Shown: piece after piece, positions 1 through 12,714 of the stretch | Position numbering within the stretch: position 1 is the first letter of the stretch | How the letters are laid out: each line of letters begins with the position of its first letter | DNA from: Plotosus lineatus | Taxonomy: Eukaryota; Chordata; Actinopteri; Siluriformes; Plotosidae | Reading direction: 5' to 3' | Assembly (NCBI GenBank): GCA_024760905.1 | Contig: CM045733.1 | Span: 38,584,501-38,648,500 of the forward strand | Length of the DNA stretch: 64,000 nucleotides | Made by a program: the position numbers and the translations under genes | The notes under the pieces: model-generated | What the model was told of the DNA's origin: nothing | The model's input: only the letters and a program-made list of their open reading frames with translations | Database searches by the model: none

Positions 1-349
1 ACAGTCTCCTAAAGCACAAGCAAACTCTGATGAGAATACTTCATGCTAATGATTTTTTTTCCAGTTTCTGTGTCAGGGGAGCATATTAAATGATGTGTCA
101 CTGACAGGAACATTGTGTGAGAGAGAAAAAAAGGTCTGCTCCTCATGACAATTGAGAAAATGCAACCACACACAGAGCAGCACCAAAAGAAAAAGCAACA
201 CTGATCATGAAATGCTTCATGTGATATTGTTAGTACATCCATGTATGTCCACACACTAAGGTCACACTACAAACAGGAAGAGTGTAAAGCTAAGAAAAAA
301 AGCTAAAATACCTTTGCACTGCATGAGCCACACACTGACCTAGGGGGGG

Positions 350-401
<52 letters not shown>

Positions 402-580
402 GACATAGTATTTTTCTGATATACCCTTCTTCAATTATAATAATAATTACAGCTATAAATATTTATAGGTCTTACATATCAATTTGAAACTTTCACTGGA
501 TGAGAAAAAAATCATTTCACAAAACAAATGAACATGAGAAAGATGTCACCACATCATCTGAAACCAAACATCCTACTGAC
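1..580. other. spire2 intron, no exon seen
   Basis: I looked on the minus strand for the next zinc-finger exon and found none. A (CA)n microsatellite occupies 352-398. The rest is AT-rich, unrecognised intron sequence. Confidence 0.5.
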
Positions 581-648
581 CTTTTACACAAGAGACATGT
601 AGAAGGCCAAGAGAACAGGGGGAATTTCACCCTACAGCAGCAGCACAC
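581..648 (-). CDS. spire2: spire2 exon 12: start of FYVE-like zinc finger
   Basis: 68 nt: [20 protein letters not shown] then CKR, with donor GTCAGT. The CCCCR and CLLCK cysteines belong to the modified FYVE-type zinc finger that takes Spire proteins to membranes. The acceptor TAG comes straight after about 25 GT units. It ends in phase 2. No later exon is visible before the window edge. Confidence 0.9.
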
Positions 649-704
<56 letters not shown>

Positions 705-721
705 CAGTACTTCATCATACA

Positions 722-798
<77 letters not shown>

Positions 799-1876
799 TC
801 ACCTTGCCCTTCCTCAGGTTATTATAAAGCTCTTTACTTTGGAGAAACTTCTCCATCTCTGCTTTCACCAACACATGACGCACACTGATGACCTCATCAA
901 GGGTTAACGCCAAACTCTCCACTGGATGGCTGAACTCCTCCTGAGTGTGTTGGAAGTAGTGGTTAGAAGGGAAAGAGAAAGTGATGATGTATTATAGGCA
1001 AGTGGGCGTTTAGGTGCTCACCATCCACTGGTTAGCACTGAGGCTTTTGGATGGTGCCGATACCTCACTGATCTCCTCCACCTCACCAAGAGAGCAGCAC
1101 ACAGGAGATGCAGAAGACCAGCCAATCACAGGAAGTGAAGCTGCAGAGAAGGCAAAGTCAGAGAATACTTATACATGTGATAGCCCTGAGTTTAATACTA
1201 TCCTGACCACTATTTAGTTTTTGAGTGTGTTTACAGTCGTAATGTTTTAATGGTGTAGTGTTTTTGTCTCCCTGGTGGTGATGAAGTGTGAAACTGAAGA
1301 ATAGACTTGAGATACAAGTTGTGGAATTTAAATTGATGGAAGAGTAATGTGTGTGTCTAACCTCTGTGTGGACGTGTGTGTGTTGTTCCAGTGTGTGTAT
1401 ACGAGCGCTGTCTCTCTCCACGCACACACACTGCGGCACCCATCTCATTTGTCTCATTCTGGAGCAGCTCAGCCAGGTCATGCTCAGAGAATGAACGGTC
1501 ACGCTTCATCATACTCTCCACACACTCAGCACCATCAGGAGAGTCCTCATCCTACACACACAAACAATATACTCACAGCCTCCATGTAATAATAAATGGG
1601 CAGAGTCAAGTCGGACACCACTGTCCCCTGTTTCCACCCATTTTTATCTCACTAGACTGCATTGCACACCTCAAACAGGTTCATCTCCTCCATCTCTGCG
1701 AGTGTGGGGGCTTTTAGCAGCACTCGAGGACGGGTCAGAGGATGAATCCCACCTTCTGTGATTGAGAGGTCAATACAGGAAGTGGATTTGAGGTCACAGT
1801 GACAGGAGTGAGCCAGACAGGGCAGAGAACCAAATGCTGAGGACAGAAAAACACACAGTAATGAAAACACACAAAA

Positions 1877-1912
<36 letters not shown>

Positions 1913-4900
1913 AAACATGCATCACACACCACACCATCAAACAGAGTTCATGCTGCACTACTGAACTATGACACACACAGAATGGAGGCGGAGCCTGACT
2001 GACTGCTTATTGGTTAAAGGAGGAGGGATTGACGCACGTCTCTTGGAGCTCCGCTTCTCCACCGGCCGCAATTTGTGCTCCTGACGAATTTCAGCTAACA
2101 CACGCTCATGAAGAGACTGCTGTTCCTGCGGCCGTGGGGGAAGACTACGCTCAGACACCTAAACACACACACACACACAGACAAACATAAATAAATAAGG
2201 CCGTGTTCTAAATATTAGTGTTTGATAAAAATTTTCCAGCTAGAATGTCAGTACCAAATTCTTGAAGTGGAGATGTAGAGATGGAGACGTGCAGATGTAA
2301 CTGTGGTGATGGAGGTGTAGAGATGAAGATGTGGTGATAGAGGTGCGTAGCTGGAGGTGTGGTGATTGGCATGTGGTAATAGAGATGTAAAGATGGAGGT
2401 GTACAGAAGTGAAGATGGTGTACAAACTGGATTAGAAAAGTTGGCACACTATACAAATTATGGATAAAAACTGAATGCAATGATGAGGAGGTGCCACATT
2501 TCAATATTTTATTCTGAATAAGATAAGAAAAGATACAGCTTTATTAATCTCACAATGGAGAAATTCACTGTTACAGGCTCTTGAGGTACTATCAGTAGGG
2601 GGTGCAAAAATAGATACAAGTACAAACATACACACATACATATATATTATATAAGTAAATAAATAAATAGATACATAAATAGTATAAATTACTAAACAAT
2701 AAAAGAAAAGAATGGAGCAACTTTATAGACTGGCCTATATTAAAGTGTAATGTATCTGAGTGCAGAGTAGATAGGACATAGATGACAGGGTCAAAAGTTC
2801 AAACTGAGAAAATGTATCATTTTAAGGGGAAAATATGTTGATTTTAAGTTATGGTGTCAACAAATCTCAAAAAAGTTGGGACAAGGCCATTTTCACCACT
2901 GTGAGGCATCCCTCTTACAACAGTCGGCAACCGTCTGGGGACCGAGGACACAAGTTTCTCATGTTTAGAAATAGGAATGCTGTCCCATTCTTGTTTAATA
3001 CAGGCCTCCTTCTGTTCAACTGTCTTGAGTCTTCTTTGTTGCACCTTCCTCTTTATGATGTGTCAAATGTTCTCTCGATGTCAGTGCTTCTCAATTATTT
3101 TCTGTGGCGCCCCCTCTAGGAAGAAAATAAACATTTCAAGCCCCCACCCTGAATAGTATTATTTGTCTATAAAATTGTGATTAGTACGCCTCGTATCTTT
3201 ATTAAAATTAAAAAAAGAAAGAAATATAGTTCAACTAACAATAAAGAAAAACTTAATAAACATTGTTTTTAAATCTGCAATTGAAAAGATTTAAAGTGCA
3301 CCAATGTGCCTGAAATCATAAAAATACATCCTTATATAAACTCATTGATCTTATTTATGTCTTAATATCTTCATCTCTCTCCACCTTCCTCTTTGTTCCT
3401 GTTAAAAATTTTTCCGTATTGTTTCTTGAGGGGTTGTTTGCTGCACTTCATATCGTTTGCTCGTGCAAAAAACCGCTACATCATAGCGACACAATGAGAG
3501 CGTCACTGCTAACTAGTGGAGTGGAGGTGCAATTACCCTTAATTCTCAGACACTATTCCAGAAAAGCATGTTCCCCAGGCTCAGATGCACTTCCCCGACA
3601 TCACACAGCGCCCCCCTGGGCATGATGCCACGCCCCCCACTATTTGAGAAGTATTGCTATAGGTGAAAGGTTTGGACTGCAGGCTGGCCATTTCAATGCC
3701 CAGATCCTTTTCCTATGCAGCCATGATGTAATTAATGCTTAATGCTGCATGTGGTCTGGCATTATCATGTTGAAAAATGCAAGGTCTTCTCTGAAAGAGA
3801 CCGTTTTACGTTTTTTTCAATTTTATGTTTTTTTTTTTTTTTTAATTGTCAAAATTTGAGTTTGGACGTACCTACGTAGTACGCTGATGTAATGATGCAA
3901 TGATGTAATGACACTGCGTCCATTGTTTACAAACGACAGACTGAACGTGCCCCCTCCTTCTTCCCAGTATTGACTGGTGACAGGAGTGTGCTGGGAAGAT
4001 GGAAAGAGTACTTTGAAGAGCTGATGAATGAGGAAAATGAGAGAGAGAAAAAGAGTAGAAGAGGTGACTGTTGAGGACCAGGAGTAGCAAAGATTAATAA
4101 GGGTGAAGTGAGGAGGGCATTGAAGAGGATGAAGTGAAGAATGGAAATGCAGTTGGTCCTGATGAGATACCAGTGGAGGTATGGAAGTGTCTAGGAGAGG
4201 TAGCAGTAGATTTCCTGACAAGAACATTCAACAAGGTCTTAGAGAGTGAGAGGATGCCAGAGGAATGGAGGAGAAGTGTGATGGTGCCCATTTTTAAGAA
4301 CAAGGGAGCATTGCAGAGTCGTGGCACCTACAGAGGGATAAAGTTGATGAGCCATACGATGAAGTTATGGGAAAGAATAGTGGAAGCGAGACTAAGGGCA
4401 GAGGTCAGCATTTGTGAACAGCAGTTTGGTTTCATGCCAAGAAAGAGCACCACAGATGCAGTGTTTGCCTTAAGGATTTTATTAGAGAAGTACAGAGAAG
4501 GTCAGAAGGAGCTGCATTGTGCCTTTGTGGATCTGGAGAAAGCATATGACAGGGTGCCGAGAGAGGAACTGTGGTATTGCATGAGGAAGTCTGGAGTGGA
4601 AGAGAAGTATGTTAGAATGGTGCAGGACATGTATAAGAGATGTAAGACAGTGGTGTGACAGAAGTGTGCTGTCGGTGTGACAGAAGAGTTCAAGGTGGAG
4701 GTGGAACTGCATCAAAGGTCAGCTCTGAGCCCCTTCTTGTTTGCTATGGTGATGGACAGGCTGACAGACGAGGTTAGGCAAGAATCTCCATGGACTATGA
4801 TGTTTGCAGATGACATTGTGATCTGTAATGAGAGCAGAGAACAAGTGGAGGAAAATCTAGAGAAGTGGAGATATGCCCTGGAAAGGAGAGGAATGAAGGT

Positions 4901-7900
4901 TAGCCACAGAAAATTAGAATATATGTGTGTGAATGAGAAGGACCCAGAAGGAACAGTGATGTTACAGGGAGCAGAGATAACGAAGGTGGAGGATTTTAAG
5001 TACTTAAGCGCAACAATCCAGAGTAATTGAGAGTGTGGAAAAGAGGTGAAGAAGATTGTGCAGGCGGGCTGGAATGGTTGGAGAAAAGTGTCCGGTGTGA
5101 TGTGCGATAGGAGAGTCAGCAAGAATGAAAGGAAAAGTGTACAAGATGGTGGTGAGGCCAGCGATGTTGTATGGCCTAGAAACAGTGGCACTGAGGAAAA
5201 GGCAGGAGGCAGAGCTGGAGGTAGCAGAGATGAAAATGTTGAGGTTCTCTTTTCTTTTGGAGTAACGAGGATAGATAAAATCAGGAATGAGTACATCAGA
5301 GGGACAGCGCATGTAAGATGTTTTGGAGATAAAGTCAGAGAGGCTGGATAGTGAATATATTGGCAGTAGGATGCTGAGGTTGGAACTACCAGGCAGAAGG
5401 CCTAGAGGAAGACCAAAGAAGATATTTATGCATGTGGTGAAGGAAGACATGAAGGTCATTGGAGTAAGAGTAGAAGATGCAGAGGACAGGGCGAGATGGA
5501 GGTGGATGGTTTGCTGTGGCGACCCCTGAAGGGAACAGCCGAAAGGAAAAGAAGAAGAAGAAGAGGCTCAACAATCCAGAGCAATGGAGAGTGTGGAAAA
5601 GAGGTGAAGAAGCGTGTGCAGGCTGGTTGAAATGGTTGGAGAAAAGTTTCCGGTGTGATGTGTGATAGGAAGGTATCGGCAAGAATGAAAGGAAAAGTGT
5701 ACAAGACAGTGATGAGGCCAGCGATGTTGTATGTTTTAGAAACAATGGCCCTGAGGAAAAGACAGGAGGCAGAGCTGGAGGTAGCAGAGATGAAAATGTT
5801 AAGGTTCTCTTTGGGAGTAACGAGGATGGATAGGATCAGGAATGAGCACATCAGAGGGAGAGCACATGTAAGATGTTTTGGAGACAAAGTCAGAGAGGCT
5901 AGATTGAGATGGTTTGGACATGTACAGAGGAGGAATAGTTAGTATATTGGCAGTAGGATGCTGAGGTTGGAACTACCAGTCAGAAGGCCTAGAGGAAGAC
6001 CAAAGAGAAGATTCATGGATGTGGTGAAGGAGGACATGAAGGTAGTTGGTGTAAGAGAAGATGCAGAGGATATGGTGAGATGGAGGCAAATGATTCGCTG
6101 TGGCGACCCCTGAAGGGAAATGCCGAAAGGAAAAGAAGACGACTTTCGGTGTCGAGCGCCTCACATATTGTAAGCGTTGATTGGCTGTTTTAAGCTTCAT
6201 GTAAAGTGACTCGGCTCAGTTTCATGCAATGTGACTCGGCTCAGCTTCATGTAAAGTGACCATCCGTCAACCATCGGAACTATTTGAAAGCAGAAAGATC
6301 GCATCATAGAGAATGTTAAAGGTTATATTTGATACGGTATTTGATGAGTGAATTTGATTAAAATGTATCTATTTGAAATTATTTTGCTTGGATTTAATTT
6401 ATTTGAAATTAACGTTGATATTATTTGATATATTTGATATTATTTTACAATGTTATGTTTATAATAATTGATTTAGGGGTGTTTTATGAGATACGGTAAA
6501 GGTATTTATGGAGGTATGGTGCAGTATGAGCGTCATACGTCACTGGAACAACTTACGTTCACTTTCAACTTATGTTCGGCCGTCCGGAACCAATTAAAAA
6601 CATAAGTCGGGGAGCGTCTGTATACCTTTCTGCATTGACAGTGCTTTTCCAGATGTGCATGCTGCCCATGCCACACACACTCATGCAACTCCATAGCATC
6701 ACAGATGCAGGCTTCTGAATTGAGCACTGATAACAACTTGGGTTGTCCTTGTCTGGTTTAATCCGGATGACTTAGGATCCCAGTTTTTCATAAAGAACTT
6801 CAAATCATGATGCATCTGACCACAGAACAGTTTTTCACTTTGCCACACTCCATTTTGAATGACCCTTGGCCCAGAGAAAATGCCTGCGGTTCTGGGTCCT
6901 GTTTAGAGATGGCTTCTTGTTTGTACTGTAGAGTTTCAGCTGGCAACGGTAGATGGCACGGTGGATTGTGTTCACCGACAATGGTTTCTGGAAGTGTTGC
7001 TGAGCCCATTCTGTGATTTCCGCATTCTTGTTTGTGGTGTAGTGCTGTTTCAGGGCCCAAAGATCACAGGTATCCAGTATGGTTTTTTCAGCATTGACCG
7101 GTATGCACAGAGATCATTCCAGATTCTCTGAATCTTTGGATGATATTATGCACTGTAGATGATGATAACTTCAAACTGTTTGCAATTTTTCGCTGGGAAA
7201 CACCTTTCTGATTTTCCTTCACTCCTTTTCTGTGCAACATTGGGGAATTGGTGATCCTCTACCCATCTTCGCTTCTGTGAGACACTGCCACACTGAGAAG
7301 CTCTTTTTATACTCAACCATGTTGTCAATGCACCTCATTAGTGGTAATTGGTCTTCCAGCTGTTCGTTATATGTGCAATTGACTTTTCCAGCCTCTTATT
7401 GGTACCTGTGCCAACTTATTTGAGATTTGTTGACGCCATGAAATTTAAAATCAACATATTTTCTTTAAATGATACATTTTCTCATTTAAACTTTTGACCT
7501 GTCATCTATGTTCTATTTGGAATAAAATATTGAAATTTGGTACTTCCACATGATTGCATTCAGTTTTTATTCACAATTTGTGTAGTGTGCCAAATTTTTT
7601 GAAATCCGGTTTGTAGATGGAGGTGTACAGCTGTGGTGGTGAAGGTGTGATGATGGAAATGTGTTGATAGAGGTTTACTAATGGAGGTGTGCAGATGGAG
7701 ACACTGTGATGGACGTGAGGGAACAGAGATGTGGTGATGGAGGTGTGGACTTCGAGGTGTGGAGTTTGAGGTGAGGTGGTCATGTACAGATGAAGATCGG
7801 GGTTTGATGACGAACATGCAGAGATAGAAGTGTGGTGGTTAAGATGTGAAAAGAGAGATGTGCTGATAGAGGTATACAGATGGAGGTAATAAGATGGAGA

Positions 7901-10900
7901 TGTGGTGATGAAGGTGTGGAGATGTAGGAGAGATGTAGGTGTGATGATGGAGGTGTAGAGATGGAGACGTAGAGGTGGAGACGTAGAGGTGGTGATGGAG
8001 TTGAGATAAAGGAGATGTGGGAATAGAGGTGTAGAGACGGAAGTGAAGAAATTGAGGTGTGGTAGTGGTAGAGGTATAAAGTTAGAGGTCAGCTGATGAA
8101 TATGTGGTAACAGAAATGTGGAAATGGAGGTGAGGTGACGGAGGTGTGGAGATATACAGTGTTGTGCAAAAGCTTTTTGTCCCCTTACTGATTTTTTACT
8201 TTTTTGCACCTTTGTCACACTTAACTTTTTCAGATCAACAAATTTAAACATTACACAAAGATAACCCAAGTATTCAAAAATACAGTGTTCCTGTTGTGTT
8301 TTTATTTGTAGGGGAAAAATCCTATCCAAACCTACTTGAACCTCTGTGAAAAAGTATTTGTCCCCTTGTGAAAAGGTGAGATAATTGTGATTAATCCTAT
8401 TACTGGGGAAAACTGAATGCAATTTCATGGCCACACCCAGGTCTGATTGCACCCAGACATTTCCAATCAGGAGATCCTTAACATAAAACATGTCTGACAA
8501 AATGAGGTAAGCCATACTGAACACACATCATCATACTACATGAACTTCTGCGTGGACAGCACTGTGCCAACACGGAGGGTACGGTGCTTCTCCAACAACC
8601 ACCCATGGGTCACCCCTGAGCTCAAAGTCCTCCTGAACCAGAAAAAGAGGGCTTTCATCTCAGGGGACAGAGAGGAGCAGAAGAAGGTCCAGCGTGAGCT
8701 CCAGTGGAGGATCAGGAGGGCAAAGAAGGACTATGGGAAGAAGATGGAGGAGAAGCTGGCTCAGAACAACGTGCGGGACGTCTGGAGAGGACTAAAGACC
8801 ATGTCTGGATTTGGGCAGAGTGTCAGAGGGACAGCTGATGGTGACCAGCGCTGGGCGGATGAACTAAACTGCTACTTCAACAGGTTTGATTCTCCCCTCC
8901 CCTCTGCACCTCCTCCGTTCCCCTCCCTCTTCACACGTCTCCAGACCAGCTGACACCTCCCTCCCCAGGCCAACTTCACTTGACTGCTACAGCCCGACAG
9001 ACACATCCCCTCCCTCTGCAGCCCACCCCAGCCCCCTCTCCCTCACATCAGACCAGGTGAGGAGACAGCTGAGGCGACTAAATCAGAGGAAATCTGAAGG
9101 ACCTGATGGCATCGGTCCCAGGCTGCTGAGGACCTGCGCAGACCAGCTCTGTGTGGTACTATGCTACCTGTACAACCTGAGCCTCCCAGCCTGGAGAAGG
9201 TTCCAGTCCTCTGGAAGACCTCCTGTGTGGTTCCGGTTCCCAAAACAGCACAAGCAAAGGAACCAGCCCACTACAGACCTGTCGCCTGACCTCCCACCTC
9301 ATTAAGATCATGGAAAGGCTCCTCCTTGAACACCTCCGCTCTATGGTGAGCTCCACCTAGACCCGCTGCAGTTTGCCTACAGGCCCAACATCGGAGTAGA
9401 AGACGCCCGTCATCTACCTTCTGCAGCGGGCACTCACCCACCTGGAGATCGCCGGCAGCGCTGTGAGGTCATGTTCTTTGACTTCTCCAGCGCCTTCAAC
9501 ACCATCAGGCCAGCGCGCCTGCGGGGAAGCTGGAGGACGTGGGAGTGGGCGGGCATCTTGCTGCCTGGATTATTGACTACCTTACTAACCGTCCACAGTA
9601 AACGTGCGCGCTGCCGACTGTAAGTCAAAGGTGGTAGTCTGTAGCACGGGGGCACCCCAGGGCACCGTCCTCTCACCCTTCCTTTTTAACATCTATACCT
9701 CCGACTTCATATATAACACAAACAGCTGCCACCTCCAGAAGTTCTCGGACGACTCCGCCATCGTGGGCCGTGTGTCAGAGGGGAACGAGCTGGAGTACCG
9801 GTCGGTCATCGTTGACTTCGTGGACTGGTGTGAGCGCAACCACCTGTGCTTGAACACTAGGAAGACGAAGGAGATGGTGGTCGACTTCAGGAGAAGCACT
9901 CAAACACACACACACACACACATTTACTAGTGAACATCCAGGGACAGGACATTGAGACAGTGGACAGTTTCAAGTACCTTAACGATAAACTGGACTGGTC
10001 CCACAACACCAACGCCCTGTACAAGAAGGGCCAGAGTCGCCTCCACCTTCTGAGGAGACTCAGGTCCTTCGGAGTATGCAGACCTCTGCTCAGGACATTT
10101 TATGACTCTGTGGTAGCCTCTGCAATCCTCTACGCTGCCATCTGCTGGGCCCCGGGCAGCACAGAGCGGGACAGAAAGAGACTGAACAAGCTGGTCAGGA
10201 GGGCCAGCTCTGTCCTCGGCTGCCCACTGGACTCTGTGGAGGAGGTGAGTGAGAGGAGGATGGTAGCAAAGCTCACATCCATCCTGTTCAACAGCTCTCA
10301 CCCACTGCACCAGACTGTAGAGGAGCTGAGCAGCTCCTTCAGTGGACGACTGAGGCATCCTCAGTGCAGGAAGGAGCGCTACCGCAGGTCGTTCATTCCC
10401 ACCGCTGTCAGACTGTACAACGCCACTTTGTAACTGTCTGTGAAAATACCGGTTATGTGCAATAAAAACCCCTTGCACTTTAATCAACCACATCTACCCC
10501 ACTGACTGCGAACCATATCAACCCATCTACTCTGCACTCAGATACATTACACTTTAATATAGGCCAGTCTACAAAGTTGCTCCATTCTTTTCTTTTATTG
10601 TTTAGTAATTTATACTATTTATGTATCTATTTATTTATTTACTTGTATAATATATGTATGTGTGTATGTTTGTACTTGTATCTATTTTTGCACCCCCTAC
10701 TGATAGTTCCTCAAGAGCCTGTAACAGTGAATTTCTCCATTGTGAGATTAATAAAGCTGTATCTATCTATCTATCTATCTATGCCATGACCCAGTGAGCT
10801 TCAAGAGCAAAACAAGACAGAAGATTATAGAGATGTCTCAGTTTGGGAAAGGATACAAAGCCAGTGGTAAATCGTTGGGACTCCAGCAGACCACTGTCAG

Positions 10901-12293
10901 AGCCATTATCCATTAATGGAGAAGGCATGGCACAATGGTGACCCTTCCCTGGAGTAGCCGACCAACCAAAGTTACTCCAAGAGCACGGCACAGGCTAACC
11001 AAAGAAGTCACAAAGAATCCAAAAAACACTTCTAAACAACTACAAGCCTCATTTGCCTCAGTTAATGTCAATGTTCATGACTCCACTATCAGAAAAACAC
11101 AAGCTAAAAATGGCATCGTGGAATCCAGGAAAGCCACTGTTGACAAAAAAGAATATCAAGGCACGACTCATTTTTGCCAAGAATCATCTTGATCATCCCC
11201 AAAGCTTTTGGGAAAATGTCCTCTGGACAGATAAAACTACAGTCGGTGCTCGACTTACAAAAACCTCAGAGTATGAAAAATCCAGGTTATGAAAAACATT
11301 TTCCTAAATTTTCATCCTCTTTTTACGAAAACAACCTCTTTTTACGAAAAGCACCAAACGCGCCATTCAAAAGTCAAACAATGCGCGAGTTGCTCTCTCT
11401 CATTGGCTGTCTCCCAACATCCCGCCCGGCTTGCTTCCCATTGGCCAGGAGGGAGCTGACCTGTACCCATACTTCTTGTATCCATACTTCCTGTTTGTCA
11501 CATGCGGAGAGTTGAACAGGACTGTTGGCTTGTTTTGAGATCATTAAAGAGTTATATTTCGTTATCGCCGAAACCCCTCTACAATATGATATTGAAGCAG
11601 AAGGAGATCTTAAAGTGGAAATACAGTGATGGAGGCGATTATTTCAGCACGATATTGATTTGCTGTGGCGACTCCCGAGAAAGGGAAAAAGCCGAAAGGA
11701 AAAGAAGAAGAAGATTGAAGCAGAAGGAGAATGAAAACAGAGTGCTCAGTGGGACAAGACCTCCGAACTCGAAAGGAGGCAAATTAATGTTGAATGAGGA
11801 ACTCTGAACTTTCAAACAGGTACTGTAATTCCGCTTTAAATACAACATCCCATCCATTTAAACATTTCAATACAATTGGTCCGTCGGCTGCGCTTTGAGT
11901 GTGGGTGGAGCCCGCATTTGGCAAAACACACCAGAGTGAGAGAGTTTTGTGTGTGTGTGTGTGTGTGTGAGAGAGACAGAGATAGCGATAGAGAGAGACA
12001 GTGTTGTGTGTGTGTGTGTGTATGTGCGTCAATAAAAAATGTTTAAGAATGGTTTAATTAATAAATATGTTAATATTGAATCAGGACCTCTGATCTTTCA
12101 AACAGGTACTGTAATTCCACTTTAAATACAACATCTCGTCCATTTAAACATTTAAATAGAATTGCTCTGTCGGTTGCGCGTTGCGTGTGGGCGGAGCCCG
12201 CATTCGGCAAAACACACCAGAGAGACAGAGTTTTGTGTGTGTGTGTGTGTGTGAGAGAGAAAGAGACAGAGAGAGAAAGAGATAGAGAGAGAT

Positions 12294-12342
<49 letters not shown>

Positions 12343-12672
12343 TAGAGAGAGACTGCATACTGGGTCAGTCAGAGATGAAAGGAGGAGTCCTTTTAACTCT
12401 CTTTTGAGAGAGCACACTGCAGCTTATTTTTCGTTTTTTAAGTTGTTTAATTCAGTAAATGTTTAATAAATGTGGCGCGCTCCGCCGAATGTGAGCAAAA
12501 CGCACCTCATCTAGACCTCCAATCCCTTAAGGAAACAAGCTAAAGTTGACTTCCGATCTGTCAAGCAGGGAGTGAGTTTTGAATTCCCCATCTTAAAATG
12601 CTCCGGTGTCCTGCTTGTGGGTGGAGCCCGCATTCGGTGGAGCGTGCCACAAAAGTGTGTTTTTTGTGTGTA

Positions 12673-12714
<42 letters not shown>

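Larger units (their letters stand above)
3805..6620. mobile_element. Tigger-like MITE remnant carrying RTE copies
   Basis: The right end (reverse) reads CAGACGCTCCCCGACTTATG and is followed by TA. The left part (3805-3965) resembles an internal piece of the MITE at 44693-45359 (GTCTGTCGTTTGTAAACAAT, reversed). Between them lie two RTE tails (3967-6140). The region 6141-6520 is AT-rich with repeated AAGTGACTCGGCTCAG. The left end is not preserved. Confidence 0.6.
2423..7613 (-). mobile_element. Tc1-like transposon A1, broken by nested insertions
   Basis: Flanked by TA (2421-2422, 7614-7615), with long inverted ends starting CAAACYGGATT and sharing AAAACTGAATGCAAT and ATTTCAATATTTTATTC. The transposase would be on the minus strand but is fragmentary. 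The interior reads like copy A2 at 23592-24991. Interruptions are a LINE tail (2518-2770), a hAT MITE (3082-3656) and a Tigger-like/RTE composite (3805-6620). The stretch between GAAAGAGAC and TATACCTTTC, about 65 bp present in A2, is missing at that last site. Confidence 0.85.

Noticed and set aside
341..352. ACACTGACCTAGGG shared by 335-350 and the hAT right flank at 25569
   Set aside because: Only about 14 bp are shared, with no hAT sequence at the first site; likely coincidence.
500..922. Open frames reading (TH)n or (CV)n on either strand around CA/GT repeats (also 14066-14234, 25819-26152, 36943-37281 and others)
   Set aside because: They translate microsatellites; the only coding parts are the short spire2 exons beside them.
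7571..8524. 317-codon minus-strand frame rich in His/Thr/Ser/Pro
   Set aside because: It is the reverse strand of the G-rich minisatellite plus a Tc1 end; no domain, repeat-driven.
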